Source: Aspidapion aeneum (lineage: Eukaryota; Arthropoda; Insecta; Coleoptera; Brentidae). Taken from it: 64,000 nt of DNA. Shown here in pieces: positions 42,393 to 54,998 of this stretch. The notes below the pieces were generated by a model. The model did no database searches and was not told the origin of the DNA. It saw only the letters and a program-made list of their open reading frames with translations. Both the position numbers and the translations under genes were made by a program. Position 1 is the first letter of the stretch; every line of letters starts with the position of its first letter. The DNA is taken from positions 5,825,477 through 5,889,476 of the forward strand of contig OY755045.1 in the NCBI GenBank assembly GCA_963576565.1. The letters are read 5' to 3'.

Positions 42393-43874
42393 TGCAAAGA
42401 GTCGTTTTCAAACCTTGTTGTTTAAATAACTATTATAGTCCTTGCAATACCCCAAGTCCCTTTGCTATCCTTTTTTATTTTTCTCCTATAAAGAAGACAG
42501 AAAATAGCATCGAAAATCATTGTTGGCCCCAGATTGCAGTTGGCAGTTGCAAGCCTGTCTGTCTATAAAAGTTTAAATTGACAATAAAAGTCAACTTTCA
42601 AAACAAAAAATTTTTGGCAAGTACTCAAAAAAGTTTAAAAAAAATTGCGACAAAGATAAAATGTTTATACGAAAATGCCAGGCTTTTTTTGAACTTCAGT
42701 TCCATCCGTAATAACTACAGAGCAAAATTTTAAGAAACACAGTAATAGGTAATGACAAAAAGTATGAAGACTTTCTGTTGTCATTCAAAACAACGTCTTT
42801 AGAAATCTAATTCAAAGTTTGTAAAACTATTGTTTAAAATTACATGATGTATTGCGAAAAACTAATTTTGAAAGAGAGAAAATGAAACCGCTATTGATGT
42901 CGCTCCTCTCGTCATAACTGACGATGGCAGTTTATGAGATGAAGTTTTTTGGACGATGAGAATAAATTATTTTTGCATAGTTTGTTTTTTAGTTAGATTT
43001 AAGATTTTCAGTTCTTTGGTTGGTTTTATTTTAAGCTTACAAATAAAGCATAGTATAATGATTTTCATGTTTTGATTTGAACTTAATCCTATGAGCTGTT
43101 CTACTGTTCTACTAGAACATTTTAAACTTAGTAATTAGTAATAGCCTCAATATAGCTATTTTTAGTTTAAATATTGTGTCTGAAATATTTTTTTAATTCA
43201 CTCAAAGCCTTTGCAGTTAAATCAGTTGAGAACTTCATTGTACAATTTAAAAGATCTATGTGTCGACCATAAAAAATGTTTATTTATTAAAAATTATAAT
43301 AAAATACTGTTTTAATTTACCCTATAAACAAAAAATATAATTGCTAATATACTTATTGTAACAAAGAAATGAGTATATACTACATTAATATAAGTTGAGA
43401 GTTTATATTGGAAACTACAAATAATATTAATTTAACTTTTATTAAGTCTTTATGCTTAGGTAATAATATTAAAAACATCTGTTTACAAAAAATATAATAT
43501 AAATAGGGCCTAATCTTATTTGAATCATAATTTTTACCAAAACTAATTGCAAAGCTTAGCTTAACTCCAAAAAATTTTTTATAATAATTAATTTATCGTT
43601 TGTTCATGGTTTGTAGCTCTACGGTCAGTCGCACTGAAAATCTTCCAATGTAGAAACTTTGCCGGAAAGGCACCCCAATTGTTCATAAATTTTTCACTAC
43701 ATAAAATCATTTTGGGACAGAACCTTTTTCTCAAAAAACTATTCCAAATCAGAATCAGAATTTAAATAAAAAATAAGCGATAATCTTTCAAAGTCAGAAA
43801 TTTCAAAACAATGGCAGTTTAAACACCCAGCCTCCACCCTTATTATAAAGGGTGGTGACCGATTATATTAACAT
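42393..43874. other. Noncoding interior of the TGACGT element
   Basis: AT-rich. No reading frame with a recognisable domain and no repeat shared with the rest of the window. Confidence 0.4.
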
Positions 43875-43922
43875 TAAGGTAACTGATAATTAGTTTCGCA
43901 GCATCCATTATCAGTTACCTTA
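43875..43922. repeat. Hairpin, 16-bp perfect stem
   Basis: TAAGGTAACTGATAAT (43875-43890) pairs exactly with ATTATCAGTTACCTTA (43907-43922) across a 16-base loop. Confidence 0.92.
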
Positions 43923-44500
43923 GGAACCTGTGGTTTAAAACTGAATTAAGAATACACGTGCGTTTTGTTACCAGAATTACGGGGTGATTAAACAAAAGGA
44001 CTAGCCTTATTACAAAGACTGTACATACGTACCCCCACATTCCGTATAAATCCGGTCAAGTACTGACTGGGGCACCATCTAGAGTGTATGTCCCTTGGAC
44101 AAAGTGTGCAGTGTGGGTAGTGACCAATATATGACGTTTTTCAGACATCAAACATTACACTACGAAAAGGCGTCAAGTAACTGACGCCTTAAAGACAACA
44201 TTTTTTGGTAGATGACCTGCTGGTCATCCAAATGACCACTTTTCGACGAAAACAAGACGTCATTTGATGACCCCTTGCTACCTGGCTCTATGCATGATTA
44301 GTCTGAAACTGGTGATAATCCGAGCACTTTGCGCAAGTAAAAGAAGAGAATCTATATACAAATAAACTAAAAACTATACTAAGTCGCTGCTTGTTTGTAA
44401 AATGCTAAAATAAATTTATTTAGGTAAGTTTTTTATCTCCTTTTTCATGCAATATAAATATCTGCCCCTTCCCCAATTTATAACGTCACCAGCCCATAAG

Positions 44501-45194
44501 TAAGCACCTTTAAAAGTGAACTCGAAAAATCCCTCCTTATAAATCTGGTGTTGACTATAACTCAAAAAATCGTGGCCCCGCAACCCCTAATTCTCTCCAA
44601 TCTTAATTCTCTCCAACGTTAATTATTTTCGAGGACAAAAATCTCCAATTTTGTCGGATCCTTAACCTTTAGCAAGAGTTCTTGATTTGCATAAAAAATG
44701 TAAGGGGATAGTCGTTGATCCTAAAGTTGGTGGTGAAGCACACTTTTTTTCTAGAGTGGTCTTGTCAGCAAAATTTGAAAATTATTTGACGGTGATAAAT
44801 TTTTAGTTTGTTTAATTAATTATTTTAATTCTATAGGTCATAGAAATTTTAAGTAAAAACAAGTTCTAAATTTAAAAAAAAAATGGTTGATTTTCAAAAA
44901 AATGAGTTTCGAAAAACTTTATTTTTAAAAATCGAAAACAAAGGAATTTTAAGATTTTTTTTAAAATTGGTATTTTCTAAAAAAAAATATTTTCAAAGAG
45001 GAATTAAAAAGAAATTCTTAAAATATTTAAAAAATGATTTTTTTTTCAGTTTTAAAAAACTTTGTTTTAAAAAATCGAAAAAATATTTTTTAATTTTTTG
45101 TTTGTCGAAAAGCAATTTTTTGCGAATAAAAGTTTTCTTAAAAAATGGTTTTTATTGGAAATTTTTCTTTTAAAACATTTTTTCGCGAAATCTA
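44501..45194. other. Unassigned; strongly A/T-biased from 44870 to 45190
   Basis: Long runs of AAAA/TTTT around 44870-45190 give a lysine/phenylalanine-rich frame with no domain; this is composition, not coding. The last part may belong to the following hairpin element. Confidence 0.4.
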
Positions 45195-47090
<1,896 letters not shown>

Positions 47091-47689
47091 TATTTCTAAA
47101 AAATAAGTTAAAACAAAAATTCTAAAAAAATTTTCTACAAAAGTTGATTTTTGGAAAAAATTGGTTTCTCAAAAAAACGGAATGAACAAAAATGTACATA
47201 ATTTGAAATTAAATTTTTTTTAAACGGTTTTACAAAAAAACGTGCATTCAAAGAAAAGTTTTCTAAAACCGCGACACTAATTTTATTAATAATTAATTTT
47301 CAAAATTAATTAAAAACCAGAACAAAACAAGTTTTGTTTACATTAAAAATCATCAACTAAGCTTGTTTTAAAACCCCTAATTAATGATGTCCCGCATTAC
47401 TTACAAAGCAATTTTAAAATAAAAAAAAACATTTATAAAATGATACTTCTCCATTTTCCCCACACACGCAAACAAGGATGGTTTTCGTTAATGTTCTGTT
47501 TGGTTTTCTGGGGTTTACATTATGTTTCCATTTTAGTTACAAAGTATACATACACGATGTTTACATGAGGCTGAAATTGATCTTAATGACGATTTTAAAT
47601 TAGATCTTTAATAGATTTAAATTTGTCCTTATTGGTCTTCACTCTTCACGTGCATTCATTAGCTTTATTAGTTAACTTAATTAATTATA
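47091..47689. other. No recognisable feature
   Basis: AT-rich sequence between the hairpin element and family C. Confidence 0.4.
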
Positions 47690-49695
47690 AAAGGAAAACG
47701 AAGAAAGGTCACTTATCTTTATACCGCGTAAACAAGTTTAGATCTAGGGGTATAAATTTCCATAAGAGGATAAAAAACAGATAGAGTATAGCATTTATTT
47801 AAAAAAAAACCGCGATACGCCCGAGTCCCACAGAAAGCTTTACAGGCGCACACGGTCGCACTCGTCAAGGGGCGGACAATCCAAAACATTTATTTAGGGC
47901 GAGAATTATTACTTTACTTGTCACCATACAAGAAGTGGACTATTAAAAACGTCAACATTTTATTTTAAAAAGTTTATTCAATGTGAGTTATTTAGTTCCT
48001 AAAATTCCTAGATCGGATAATAACAGAAATTGTGTGTATCAATACCTATATGATAACTGAAGAACACCTCAAACGATTTTAACCCAAAATGATACACAAG
48101 TTCAAATCAAATCAAATCAAAATTAGCTTTATTAGTCAGAATACAATAGTATACATTGACAAAGCCTTGCTTATCTAAAGTACAAATATCCAACTAAAAG
48201 CTTTATAACTATGGAGATACATTAATCCCTATCAAAATAACAATAATAGAAAAACTAAATAAAGTTTAAAAATAAATTTAACTAACATTTGATGTACCTA
48301 CTTTTAATTGCTAACGCCATAATTTTATTTAAGTTCAAATACAAAAATTGGCTTTATTAGTCAGTTTACCAAAGTAGACATTGAGAAAAGCCTCATTTAT
48401 CCAATTATAGTCTATTGAACACTAAATAATTATTAATGATTTAAAATTATTTAAATGAAAAAAAAGTCAAACAGTCAAACTTAAAACTATATAAAAATCG
48501 GTTAAAATAAGAAAAATCTAAAATTTGATTAAAACATAACGACGCCAAAATTTAAATTCAATGAAAATTATTGATTTAAAATTATTTAAATAATAAAAGT
48601 ATGTCAAACTTAAAACTATAGATAAAAATTGGTAAAAACAATCAAAAGCTAAAACTTGATTAAAACAAAACGACGTCAAAATTTACATTCAATAAAATCA
48701 AAACCCCACGATCTGTGTCAGATTTTGTCATATAAACCTAAATATAAAAATAAATAGTTTCAGTCAGCAAAGTATTCTTCCAAAGTATAGTAAGCTTTGC
48801 TCGCTAAAAAATCTTTTGTTTTTCTTCTAAATTTCCCTAGATTTTTTATTTCTCGAAACTCAACTGGCAAATGATTAAAAAGCTTTTTTCCATTGTAAAT
48901 AAATGAGTTTTTCACCAAAGTTAAAATTCTATGCCTCAAAAAAGAGGCCTGCAAGAAACGCGCTTTTTGACTCCACACAAATTCCTTATTGCCCTTTTTT
49001 GGAGGACAAAAACTGAATTTATTAAAAACTGCGAACAGGATCCCCAAAAGCAAATGCCATATCGAAGATGCGATTCTACCAACGAGTGATAAACATTTTT
49101 GGCAACATCCAAGCCAAGGTTATCACCAATCACTCTCACAGCATAACAGTTTGAAGCAATTTTACTTTGAAGGTTTGCAATATGCTTATCGAACTTTAAA
49201 CATCGATCGATTGTTAGACCTAAAAATCTGTTTATTTCTGGATTTGATAACACTTCATTTTCTAGGGTGATATCAAGTTTTATGTCGGTATTAGATTTTG
49301 GTTAAAAAAAGGTTAGTTAAAAGTGGTATTTAACCAATTTTACCTTAAAACTATCAACTTTTCTTGTTGTATTAATTTTTGTTTAAAAATGTTCCTTTAG
49401 TATTTAAAACATTTTTGCCTGTGGCGCATGTTGCCTGCGAGCATTTAAAGTAACATTACTTCAAGATTTTCGTTTTTAGTTTTAATAGGCATTCCTACTC
49501 ATATTTATGATATTTGTCTTGAAAAAGTACTAAATGAGCTCCGCGAACTACTTTTGAGGCTCAATACCACTTCTGCCGCCCCCCTAAGGTCTCGACCAAC
49601 CTCCCGCGTCCTAAAACCACGCTGCGTTCATGGTGGTCTACAATTACCTTTGTTAGGGTTAGACTAAAAATGCATAAAAAAAACCTAAAATTAAA
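47690..49695 (-). repeat. Family C dispersed repeat (inverted copy), split by a LINE
   Basis: Matches 16355-17165 in inverse: ATAAATTTCCATAAGAGGAT, GTCACCATACAAGAAGTGGA, CTCAAACGATTTTAACCCAA, then after the LINE TTTAACCAATTTTACCTTAA, GCCTGTGGCGCATGTTGCC and TACAATTACCTTTGTTAGGG. 49525-49615 is an extra segment not seen in the other copy. Confidence 0.87.
48100..49287 (-). pseudogene. CR1/L2-like LINE 3' end, nested in family C
   Basis: The low-coordinate end has CAAATCAAATCAAATC (a TTTGA-type 3' tail on the minus strand), followed by a second shorter internal repeat of GGCTTTATTAGTCAG. CAAGTT lies at both edges as a probable short duplication. Minus-strand frames read SNPEINRFLGLTIDRCLKFD and NCYAVRVIGDNLGLDVAKNV, then YHSLVESHLRYGICFWG and VFVLQKRAIRNLCGVKKRVS. 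The next frame continues FLQASFLRHRILTLVKNSFI, YNGKKLFNHLPVEFREIKNL and FRRKTKDFLASKAYYTLEEY. The order FLG..ID..L.F, H..L.YGI.FWG, QKRAIR, LF..LP.E, F+...K.FL....YY..EE is typical of CR1/L2-like C-termini. A frameshift near 49000 splits the frames. 5' truncated. Different subfamily from 26849-27715. Confidence 0.82.
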
Positions 49696-49904
49696 TAATA
49701 GCTTACCAATAGATTGTTGAACTATGGTGTGAAAATCAATAACAAGAATTACACTTTAAAATTCTGTTTGTTTGTAAAAGTATTGAATTGAATTAATTAC
49801 ATTTAGGAACAAGCAGAATTTTAAGGTTTTATTCTGGTTGTTTATCACTATAAAAGTCTACATAGTTTACACTTTTTAAAAATTACTATAAGAAAACGTG
49901 TATT

Positions 49905-50073
49905 AGCTCACACATATACTATACTATAGTAGTGTGAGCTATGGTGATCCTAATTTTTTCGAGAAAAAAAAAGTTGCTCCGATTTCAAAATTTTTTATAT
50001 ATCTTTGCGTTTCAGATGATTTTGAAACTTTTTTGTTGCGCCGTCTGTCTGTCTGTCTGTCGGTCTGTCTGTA

Positions 50074-50129
<56 letters not shown>

Positions 50130-50475
50130 GGTCTGTCTGTCTGTCTGTATGTCTGTAACGACCAACGCACATAACTCAAAAACCGCTTGGCCGATTTTAA
50201 TGAAATTTGGTACCTAGGCTGGGTCTTGGGTCGAGATGGTCCCATTTAAAAATGAACAAAATCCACCGAACAGAAACCAAATAAAAGGGTGGGGGTAGAT
50301 TTCAAAAATTAGAGTTTATGTGAAAATATGGCGTGTGTGATATCAAACGAAAGGTAATTGAGTCTGCAGTTAAATAAAATATATTTCAGTTTTTAGTTAA
50401 ATTAGCTCACACGTACACTATAACTATAGTACCTAGTGTGAGCTTAATGGCCCATATATTGGCAGAGTATTTTTT
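49905..50475 (-). mobile_element. Hairpin-ended element with short CTGT array (copy 2)
   Basis: Inverse of copy 1: hairpin 49905-49940, then GGTGATCCTAATTTTTTCGA and CAAAATTTTTTATATATCTTTG. The GCGCCGTCTGTC array follows, then ACGACCAACGCACATAACTC, TTTGGTACCTAGGCTGGGTC, GGGTGGGGGTAGATTTCAAA and hairpin 50404-50444, then TAATGGCCCATATATTGGCA. One body repeat is absent compared with copy 1. Confidence 0.9.
50043..50156. repeat. (CTGT)n microsatellite, 114 bp, four interruptions
   Basis: About 28 units, with TCGG and TATG interruptions at four places. It occupies the same position in the element as the 1297-bp array of copy 1. Confidence 0.97.
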
Positions 50476-50905
50476 TAAAGAGTTTTCGTGAAAAAAACTG
50501 TCCATTATGTTAAATACTTTTGTGTCGAATGCAGTGACTATTACAAACGAGAAAATTTAAGTTTAAATCAAGTGAGTTTATAAAAACGTAGTAAAACTAA
50601 TATAGCTCCCATTCTCTGTAAACATTGTATTAAAACATGTTCAAACACGGTAAAGGCATAAAAATTGATTTTTCAGATAGGGATACATATTATCATGGGG
50701 GCGCACCGATGGGGGAGCTTCGGGGCTTGGGCCCGCAAGCCTAAATCTTTTTTAATATTTTTGACACGAATAAAATGTCTCTCTTTCCCCCCACCCAAAA
50801 GATTTCTGGATGTGCCACTGATATTATTATGTTGTAACATTGTATGCAGTAAGAACTTTTAACCATAGGAAAATAATGTGATGAAAAACAGTTTTTATAA
50901 ATTTT
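50476..50905. other. Unassigned, with a degenerate hAT-like piece
   Basis: TGGGGGCGCACCGATGGGGG (50697) and TTTCTGGATGTGCCACTG (50805-50822) look like the two edges of a decayed CAGTGGCG-type element. The rest is featureless. Confidence 0.35.
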
Positions 50906-51000
50906 TACCTTCCTAGCCCGCGCATCAATGGCTAGAGAAGGTATTATTGTTTATTATAAATATGTTTTATTTGGATATCTTAGCAATATATGATTTTCCA
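50906..51000 (+). mobile_element. Family A 5' fragment
   Basis: TACCTTCCTAGCCCGCGCATCAATGGCTAG-like start, then AGAAGGTATTATTG and TTATTTGGATATCTTAGCAA; it stops after AGCAATAT. Confidence 0.8.
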
Positions 51001-51107
51001 AAAAATTAAACTCCGTGCCTTGGTAAAAAAACACGCAAATGGGGCCACTTTAAATGCCAAGCTATGTCACCGATCATCCTTTAAATCACGTGACTTTCAA
51101 CTAATAT

Positions 51108-52575
51108 ATATATGCTGAAATGCTCAAATATGGATCAGAGAAACTACTCGAAAATCTCACATATATTATCAATCAATGCATAAACGGACATCCAGTACCT
51201 AATGATTGGAAAATTGCATTCATATCCTCAATACATAAAAAAGGAAACAAGCTGGATTGTAACAATTACTGAGGAATTTCAGTCACCAGCACTCTAAGTA
51301 GATTGTACGGTAGGATTCTTAGAGATCTAATAGAGAATGATTTTCATGAACAAGAAGAAGAAGAGCAAAGTGGGTTTCGTGCAGGCAGATCTTGTAGTGA
51401 TAATGTTTTTTGTCTTAAACAAGTAATTGAGAAAAGAAGCGCCAGAAATATAGAGACTCATGTTACCTTTGTGGACCTACAAAAAGCATATGATACCGTT
51501 CCAGTAGAAAAATTATGGACGGTGTTGGAACAAACTAATATCAATCATACATACATAAAAGCGATAAAAGAACTATACAAAGGGTCAAAATCTAAAATTA
51601 AAATTGGAAATCGACTTTCAAAAGAATTCCTGGTAACAAAAGGCTTAAGCAGGGATGTTGTATCTCTCCAACTCTTTTTAAAATATATATTGCAGTGGCT
51701 CTAAAGGACTGGAAACGTAAAGTGCACGGCATGGGAATACAACTTAACGACCGATTTACTATATACACACTACAGTTTGCTGACGACCAAGTAATTGTAG
51801 CTAATGATAAAGAAGACATGGAGTATATGATGAGAAAGTTAACGGAAGAATACCAAAAGTGGGGACTAACAGTGAACGTGGACAAGACACAGTACTTATA
51901 TATTGGAAACGAATCCAGTGAGTTAGAACTAGACAATGGACAAACAATATCTCCATGCAATGAGTATGTATACTTGGGTGTCACATTTGATAAGACAGGA
52001 ACAGACTGTAAAGAATTGGAAAAAAGAATAGTAAAAGCAAAAAAGGTTATTGGATGTCTTAACAGTATTTTATGGAGCAGAGAGACAAGAAAGAATGTAA
52101 AATATATGAAACAATGGTAAAAAGCACGCTGTTGTATGGAATAGAGACTTGTCGCGTATCAGAAAAATACAAAACAAAAATGGAAAGTATCGAAATGGAT
52201 GCAATAAGAGGATCAATGAGAATATCTAGATTAGATCACATAATGAGATCATAAAAGAAAGAATGGGAATCGAGGGAAGCATAACGGATGACATCACTAA
52301 AAGGCAATTGATATGGTACGGCCATGTACAACGGATGAACGACGAAAGATTACCAAAACAGGTCCTAGAGTGGCAACCAGTAGGGCGCAGAGAAAGAGGA
52401 CGTCCTAAACTAGAACGGCAACAGTCAATCCAAAGATCAATGAGTCAAAAGAATCTGACAGAAGATGATTGTCAGGATCGAAGGAGGTGGAGAATAGCCG
52501 TCGGACAACGTAGAAAAACGTTCTAGACCGACCAAAGAAATTCAAGTGTTTTTGAGACCGACATAGTAGTAGACT
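51108..52575 (+). pseudogene. RTE-like LINE, longest copy: RT and C-terminus
   Basis: Best representative of the family. It enters inside the RT domain (NDWKIAFISSIHKKGNKLD, then a stop in NNY*GIS) and continues with LSRLYGRILRDLI, QSGFRAGRSCSDN and THVTFVDLQKAYDTVPVEKL. The AYDTV block holds the first catalytic Asp. Then come KGSKSKIKIGNRLSKEFLVT and, after a 1-base deletion near 51648, RQGCCISPTLFK. LQFADDQVIVANDKEDMEYM follows, with FADD as the central catalytic motif, then EEYQKWGLTVNVDKTQYL and EYVYLGVTFDKTGTDCKELE. After another frameshift near 52080 it reads ETMVKSTLLYGIETCRVSEK. A 5-base deletion near 52240 precedes GIEGSITDDITKRQLIWYGH, NDERLPKQVLEWQPVGRRER and RRRWRIAVGQRRKTF. The tail ACCGACATAGTAGTAG is preceded by a ~25-base extra segment. 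It lacks the endonuclease domain, so it is 5' truncated. Confidence 0.92.
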
Positions 52576-52914
52576 TTCAACTGCCAAAAATAGGCAAATT
52601 CACTCACTTTTTGAGACCCATTTTTATATAAAAATTGACATAAAACCTTAAAAGTTCAAACAAGTTCTTGAAACAATTAATCAATGCTTGAAAATAAAAC
52701 AAAAGCCATTAATTTTTAAAGAAAAAATAGACTTTGTCTTCTGTTTTGTGCAATTTATAAGTATTTTTATTATGTTATTCTGCTTAACTTTTGTTTGAAA
52801 CTTTATTCTGAAACCGATTTACAGTAACCAAATTATAAAATAATAATTTTAAGTGCTATTTTTTCAAGATGGCGCTGCGAGCAGCGGTCGAGTGAAAACA
52901 TTGTCTATAATACA
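52576..52914. other. No recognisable feature
   Basis: AT-rich; CAAGATGGCGCTGCGAGCAG near 52868 is the only GC-rich patch. Confidence 0.4.
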
Positions 52915-53255
52915 GGGTGCTTTTTTAAGGTAACTGTGGGTATTTGTTGTTATAATTTTTGAAAGTTAAATTTGTTTCCAGTTAGAAAATATAAATTATT
53001 GTAATGTTAGTTGCTCAAAGGACATATTAGCCTAATACAACTTTTATTAAAATATGGCGATGCTGAAAATCAATGCCTAAAAACAAGTCGCTGCCTTGCC
53101 ATCAATTTTACTTGTCCTTAACCTAGTCTTACATGTAATTAATGCCTGTTTATGTCAAAAACAATATTTAATTAAAAATATCTAAAAACTTATAAATGAC
53201 AAAAATACCATTCATATTCAAATCCAGTTTTGTTACACTTGATTTTGTTTGCAAA
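52915..53255 (-). repeat. Dispersed repeat (inverse of 36595-36915)
   Basis: Begins CAGGGTGCTTTTTTAAGG with TA before it. Shared inverted blocks include GCTCAAAGGACATATTAGCC, ATACAACTTTTATTAAAATA, AACCTAGTCTTACATGTAAT and ACCATTCATATTCAAATCC. Confidence 0.78.
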
Positions 53256-53459
53256 AAAGACGCACTTTTTTTCTATCTAGCACGTTTCTACCCCCTTTAA
53301 AGCGGTAAATGTTACCCCTATATTTTATATGGAATAAGTGGGTGGGGTGATACCTTGTTTTGAAAGTATCTTCAATGTATCTACAGTCGTGAATTTTTTT
53401 TGGTAAATCTATCGATCCATTTTAGAGATATTTGTTTTGGTTTTAAAGGCAAATAAGTA

Positions 53460-53993
53460 CAGTTAAACCTCTCCTTGCGGACATCTGTATTAAGCAGACA
53501 ATCCCTTTAGGCGGAAAAATTTGTTGGAACCAAACTTCCCTATTTCACCTCTGACAACGGGACGGAGCGCTGCACGACATGGGCATAAATATTATGTAGT
53601 ATATTGGCAACAACGTAATCTGCAGCCGGGGAATTACTTCTTTCAGTTTTAATGAGGAGACTAATTACTTCTGTCCTGTTTACAACATATTTTATTCGGC
53701 AGGACTGCTGTGTTTTATTTTTATTGTTCAGTTGGGTAGTAATAGATCTCTTTCAAATGGCGCCTAGTAAAAAACTTCTTAATTTACGTGAAAAAATGAA
53801 AGTTGTTAACGTTTCGGAGAAAGAACATCTATCAGCACGAAGGATCGCTGAAAAATTTAATATCGGAAAAACTCATGGAGCAGAAATTGTTATTAAATGA
53901 ATATTAAAATTCCGCAGTTCTCCCTCATAAGCGGACACCTCCAATAAACGGACAAAATCGACGAAACCGTGAGTGTCCACTTATATTTCACTG
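53460..53993 (+). mobile_element. Tigger-like element, 534 bp
   Basis: CAGTTAAACCTCTCCTTGCG at the left and TTTCACTG at the right, with GGACACCTCCAATAAACGGA and GTGAGTGTCCACTTATA-like blocks inside the right end. TA at 53458-53459 and 53994-53995. Most of the element is deleted: the start of the transposase runs almost directly into the right end. Confidence 0.9.
53757..53900 (+). pseudogene. Tigger-type transposase N-terminus (HTH)
   Basis: From ATG at 53757 the frame reads MAPSKKLLNLREKMKVVNVS, then EKEHLSARRIAEKFNIGKTH and GAEIVIK before a stop. LREK...I....E...SAR.IAEKFNIGKT is the first DNA-binding helix-turn-helix (CENP-B/pipsqueak type) of pogo/Tigger transposases, which recognises the element ends. 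Forty-seven codons remain intact, then a deletion joins directly to the 3' end of the element, removing the second HTH and the DDE catalytic domain. An upstream in-frame ATG at 53652 would add a hydrophobic leader, but the same MAPSKK start occurs in the 22.4 kb copy, so I take 53757 as the start. No protein function is likely. Confidence 0.8.
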
Positions 53994-53995
53994 TA

Positions 53996-54419
53996 TATAA
54001 AAAACAAATTAATACATTTTTGAAATTTTTACAAGGTTGTTAAAACAGACTCACTTTCCCTATTCAAAATATGGGGTAATGTTTACCTCTTGAAGTGTTT
54101 AAATGTTTTTCTAATAACTTTCAAAATACCCGAAAACGTCTTTGTTACTTTTTAACAAAAAACACCCATTTTGTCATTAGAAAGGATTAAATAGGGTTAC
54201 AAAATTTATTAAAGGGCACGTGATTAAATGCCTTGGCGGGCTTTGTGAAAAAATTTGCATTTTACTTTGCCAGAGGGCTTAATTTTCCTCCAGAGCTTTT
54301 TACATACTTGAGCAAACAAAACACGCCCTTATCCAAAAACATAATAGGGTTTTTTAACGTTTTTTCATATTCATAAGATGTTTAAATATTAACTTAGTGT
54401 GTACAGTTACTTTTAACTC
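53996..54419. other. No recognisable feature
   Basis: AT-rich sequence between the Tigger-like and Penelope-like elements. Confidence 0.45.
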
Positions 54420-54800
54420 GAAGTAGAAATAAAATTTTGGACTTCAATTGTCTTCATTTAGTTTAAAAACGACGTGTCGGTTAGTAAGTATCTCTAACCG
54501 TTTTCAAGTTGTAACTAAACAATCTAGTCTCTAGGCTACTACTTATACTACTTGGTGTGCAGTCAGGTGTAACAGCCCGCCCCCTTTTAATCCTAAGACC
54601 CTGTTTTTCTTAAGGAGTAGTTTCCATATGTTTGGTATGTTCGTACTTGGTTGACTGAAAACTTCTTTATTCTGAATTATAAACGCACCTTCAATAAACT
54701 TTCGTTTTCGCCAATTTGACTCCTTATGCAAACCTTTAGCTGCTGACCACTGAATCCTGTGATCATTTGACCATGCATGATCCGCTTCTTTTATTTTGAA
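54420..54800 (-). pseudogene. Penelope-like element 3' end
   Basis: The minus strand reads HKESNWRKRKFIEGAFIIQN, then KEVFSQPSTNIPNIWKLLL, the closing part of a Penelope-like protein. The low-coordinate flank has CTAACCGACACGTCGT-type sequence and AATGAAGACAATTGAAGTCC, the terminal region shared with 25.6 and 59.8 kb. Upstream of DHAWSNDHRIQWSAAKGL the copy stops near 54790, so even the GIY-YIG domain is absent. Severely 5' truncated; a dead remnant. Confidence 0.82.
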
Positions 54801-54998
54801 ATTTGTATTGGAGAACAGAACTTGGCTTTACTTTAATTTTAATTCTTTTTAGGAAATATTTATTTATGATTTAGGCAACTCCATTTTTAAAGGATTTGAA
54901 TAATATTTCAGTTTTAAATTAGTAAAATATGCGGAATATTGTTCAAAACTTTTGCAATGCCTTATTAAAAATGTTGAGGTTTTTTATATTTTCCTAGG

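Larger units (their letters stand above)
40883..44285. mobile_element. 3.4 kb element with TGACGT-rich ends
   Basis: CCAGGTAGAAAGGG at the left and CCCCTTGCTACCTGG at the right are inverse copies. The first ~170 bp have about eight TGACGT/ACGTCA hits, including a perfect TGACGTCA near 41000. The last ~150 bp have several GACGTCA, GGCGTCA and TGACGCC variants. I find no clear target duplication. The interior has a tandem duplication and a hairpin but no recognisable transposase. Confidence 0.55.
40300..44500 (-). mobile_element. Family B element, inverted, split by a 3.4 kb insertion
   Basis: 40300-40793 matches, inverted, the interior of the 32213 element (AACCGGCAACGCGTGGGAAG region, AAATAAATACCGTCGATTAT, TTCTATGCTAGGCAAGACTG, CCCATAGGCAAAACATTACC). 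44289-44500 carries the rest (TGATTAGTCTGAAACTGGTG, TTGTTTGTAAAATGCTAAAA) and the end TATAACGTCACCAGCCCA. About 90 bp of unmatched sequence (40794-40882) lies between family B and the inserted element. Confidence 0.72.

Noticed and set aside
44883..45173. 96-codon lysine/phenylalanine-rich frame
   Set aside because: Poly-A/poly-T composition; no codon bias, no start context, and low complexity throughout.
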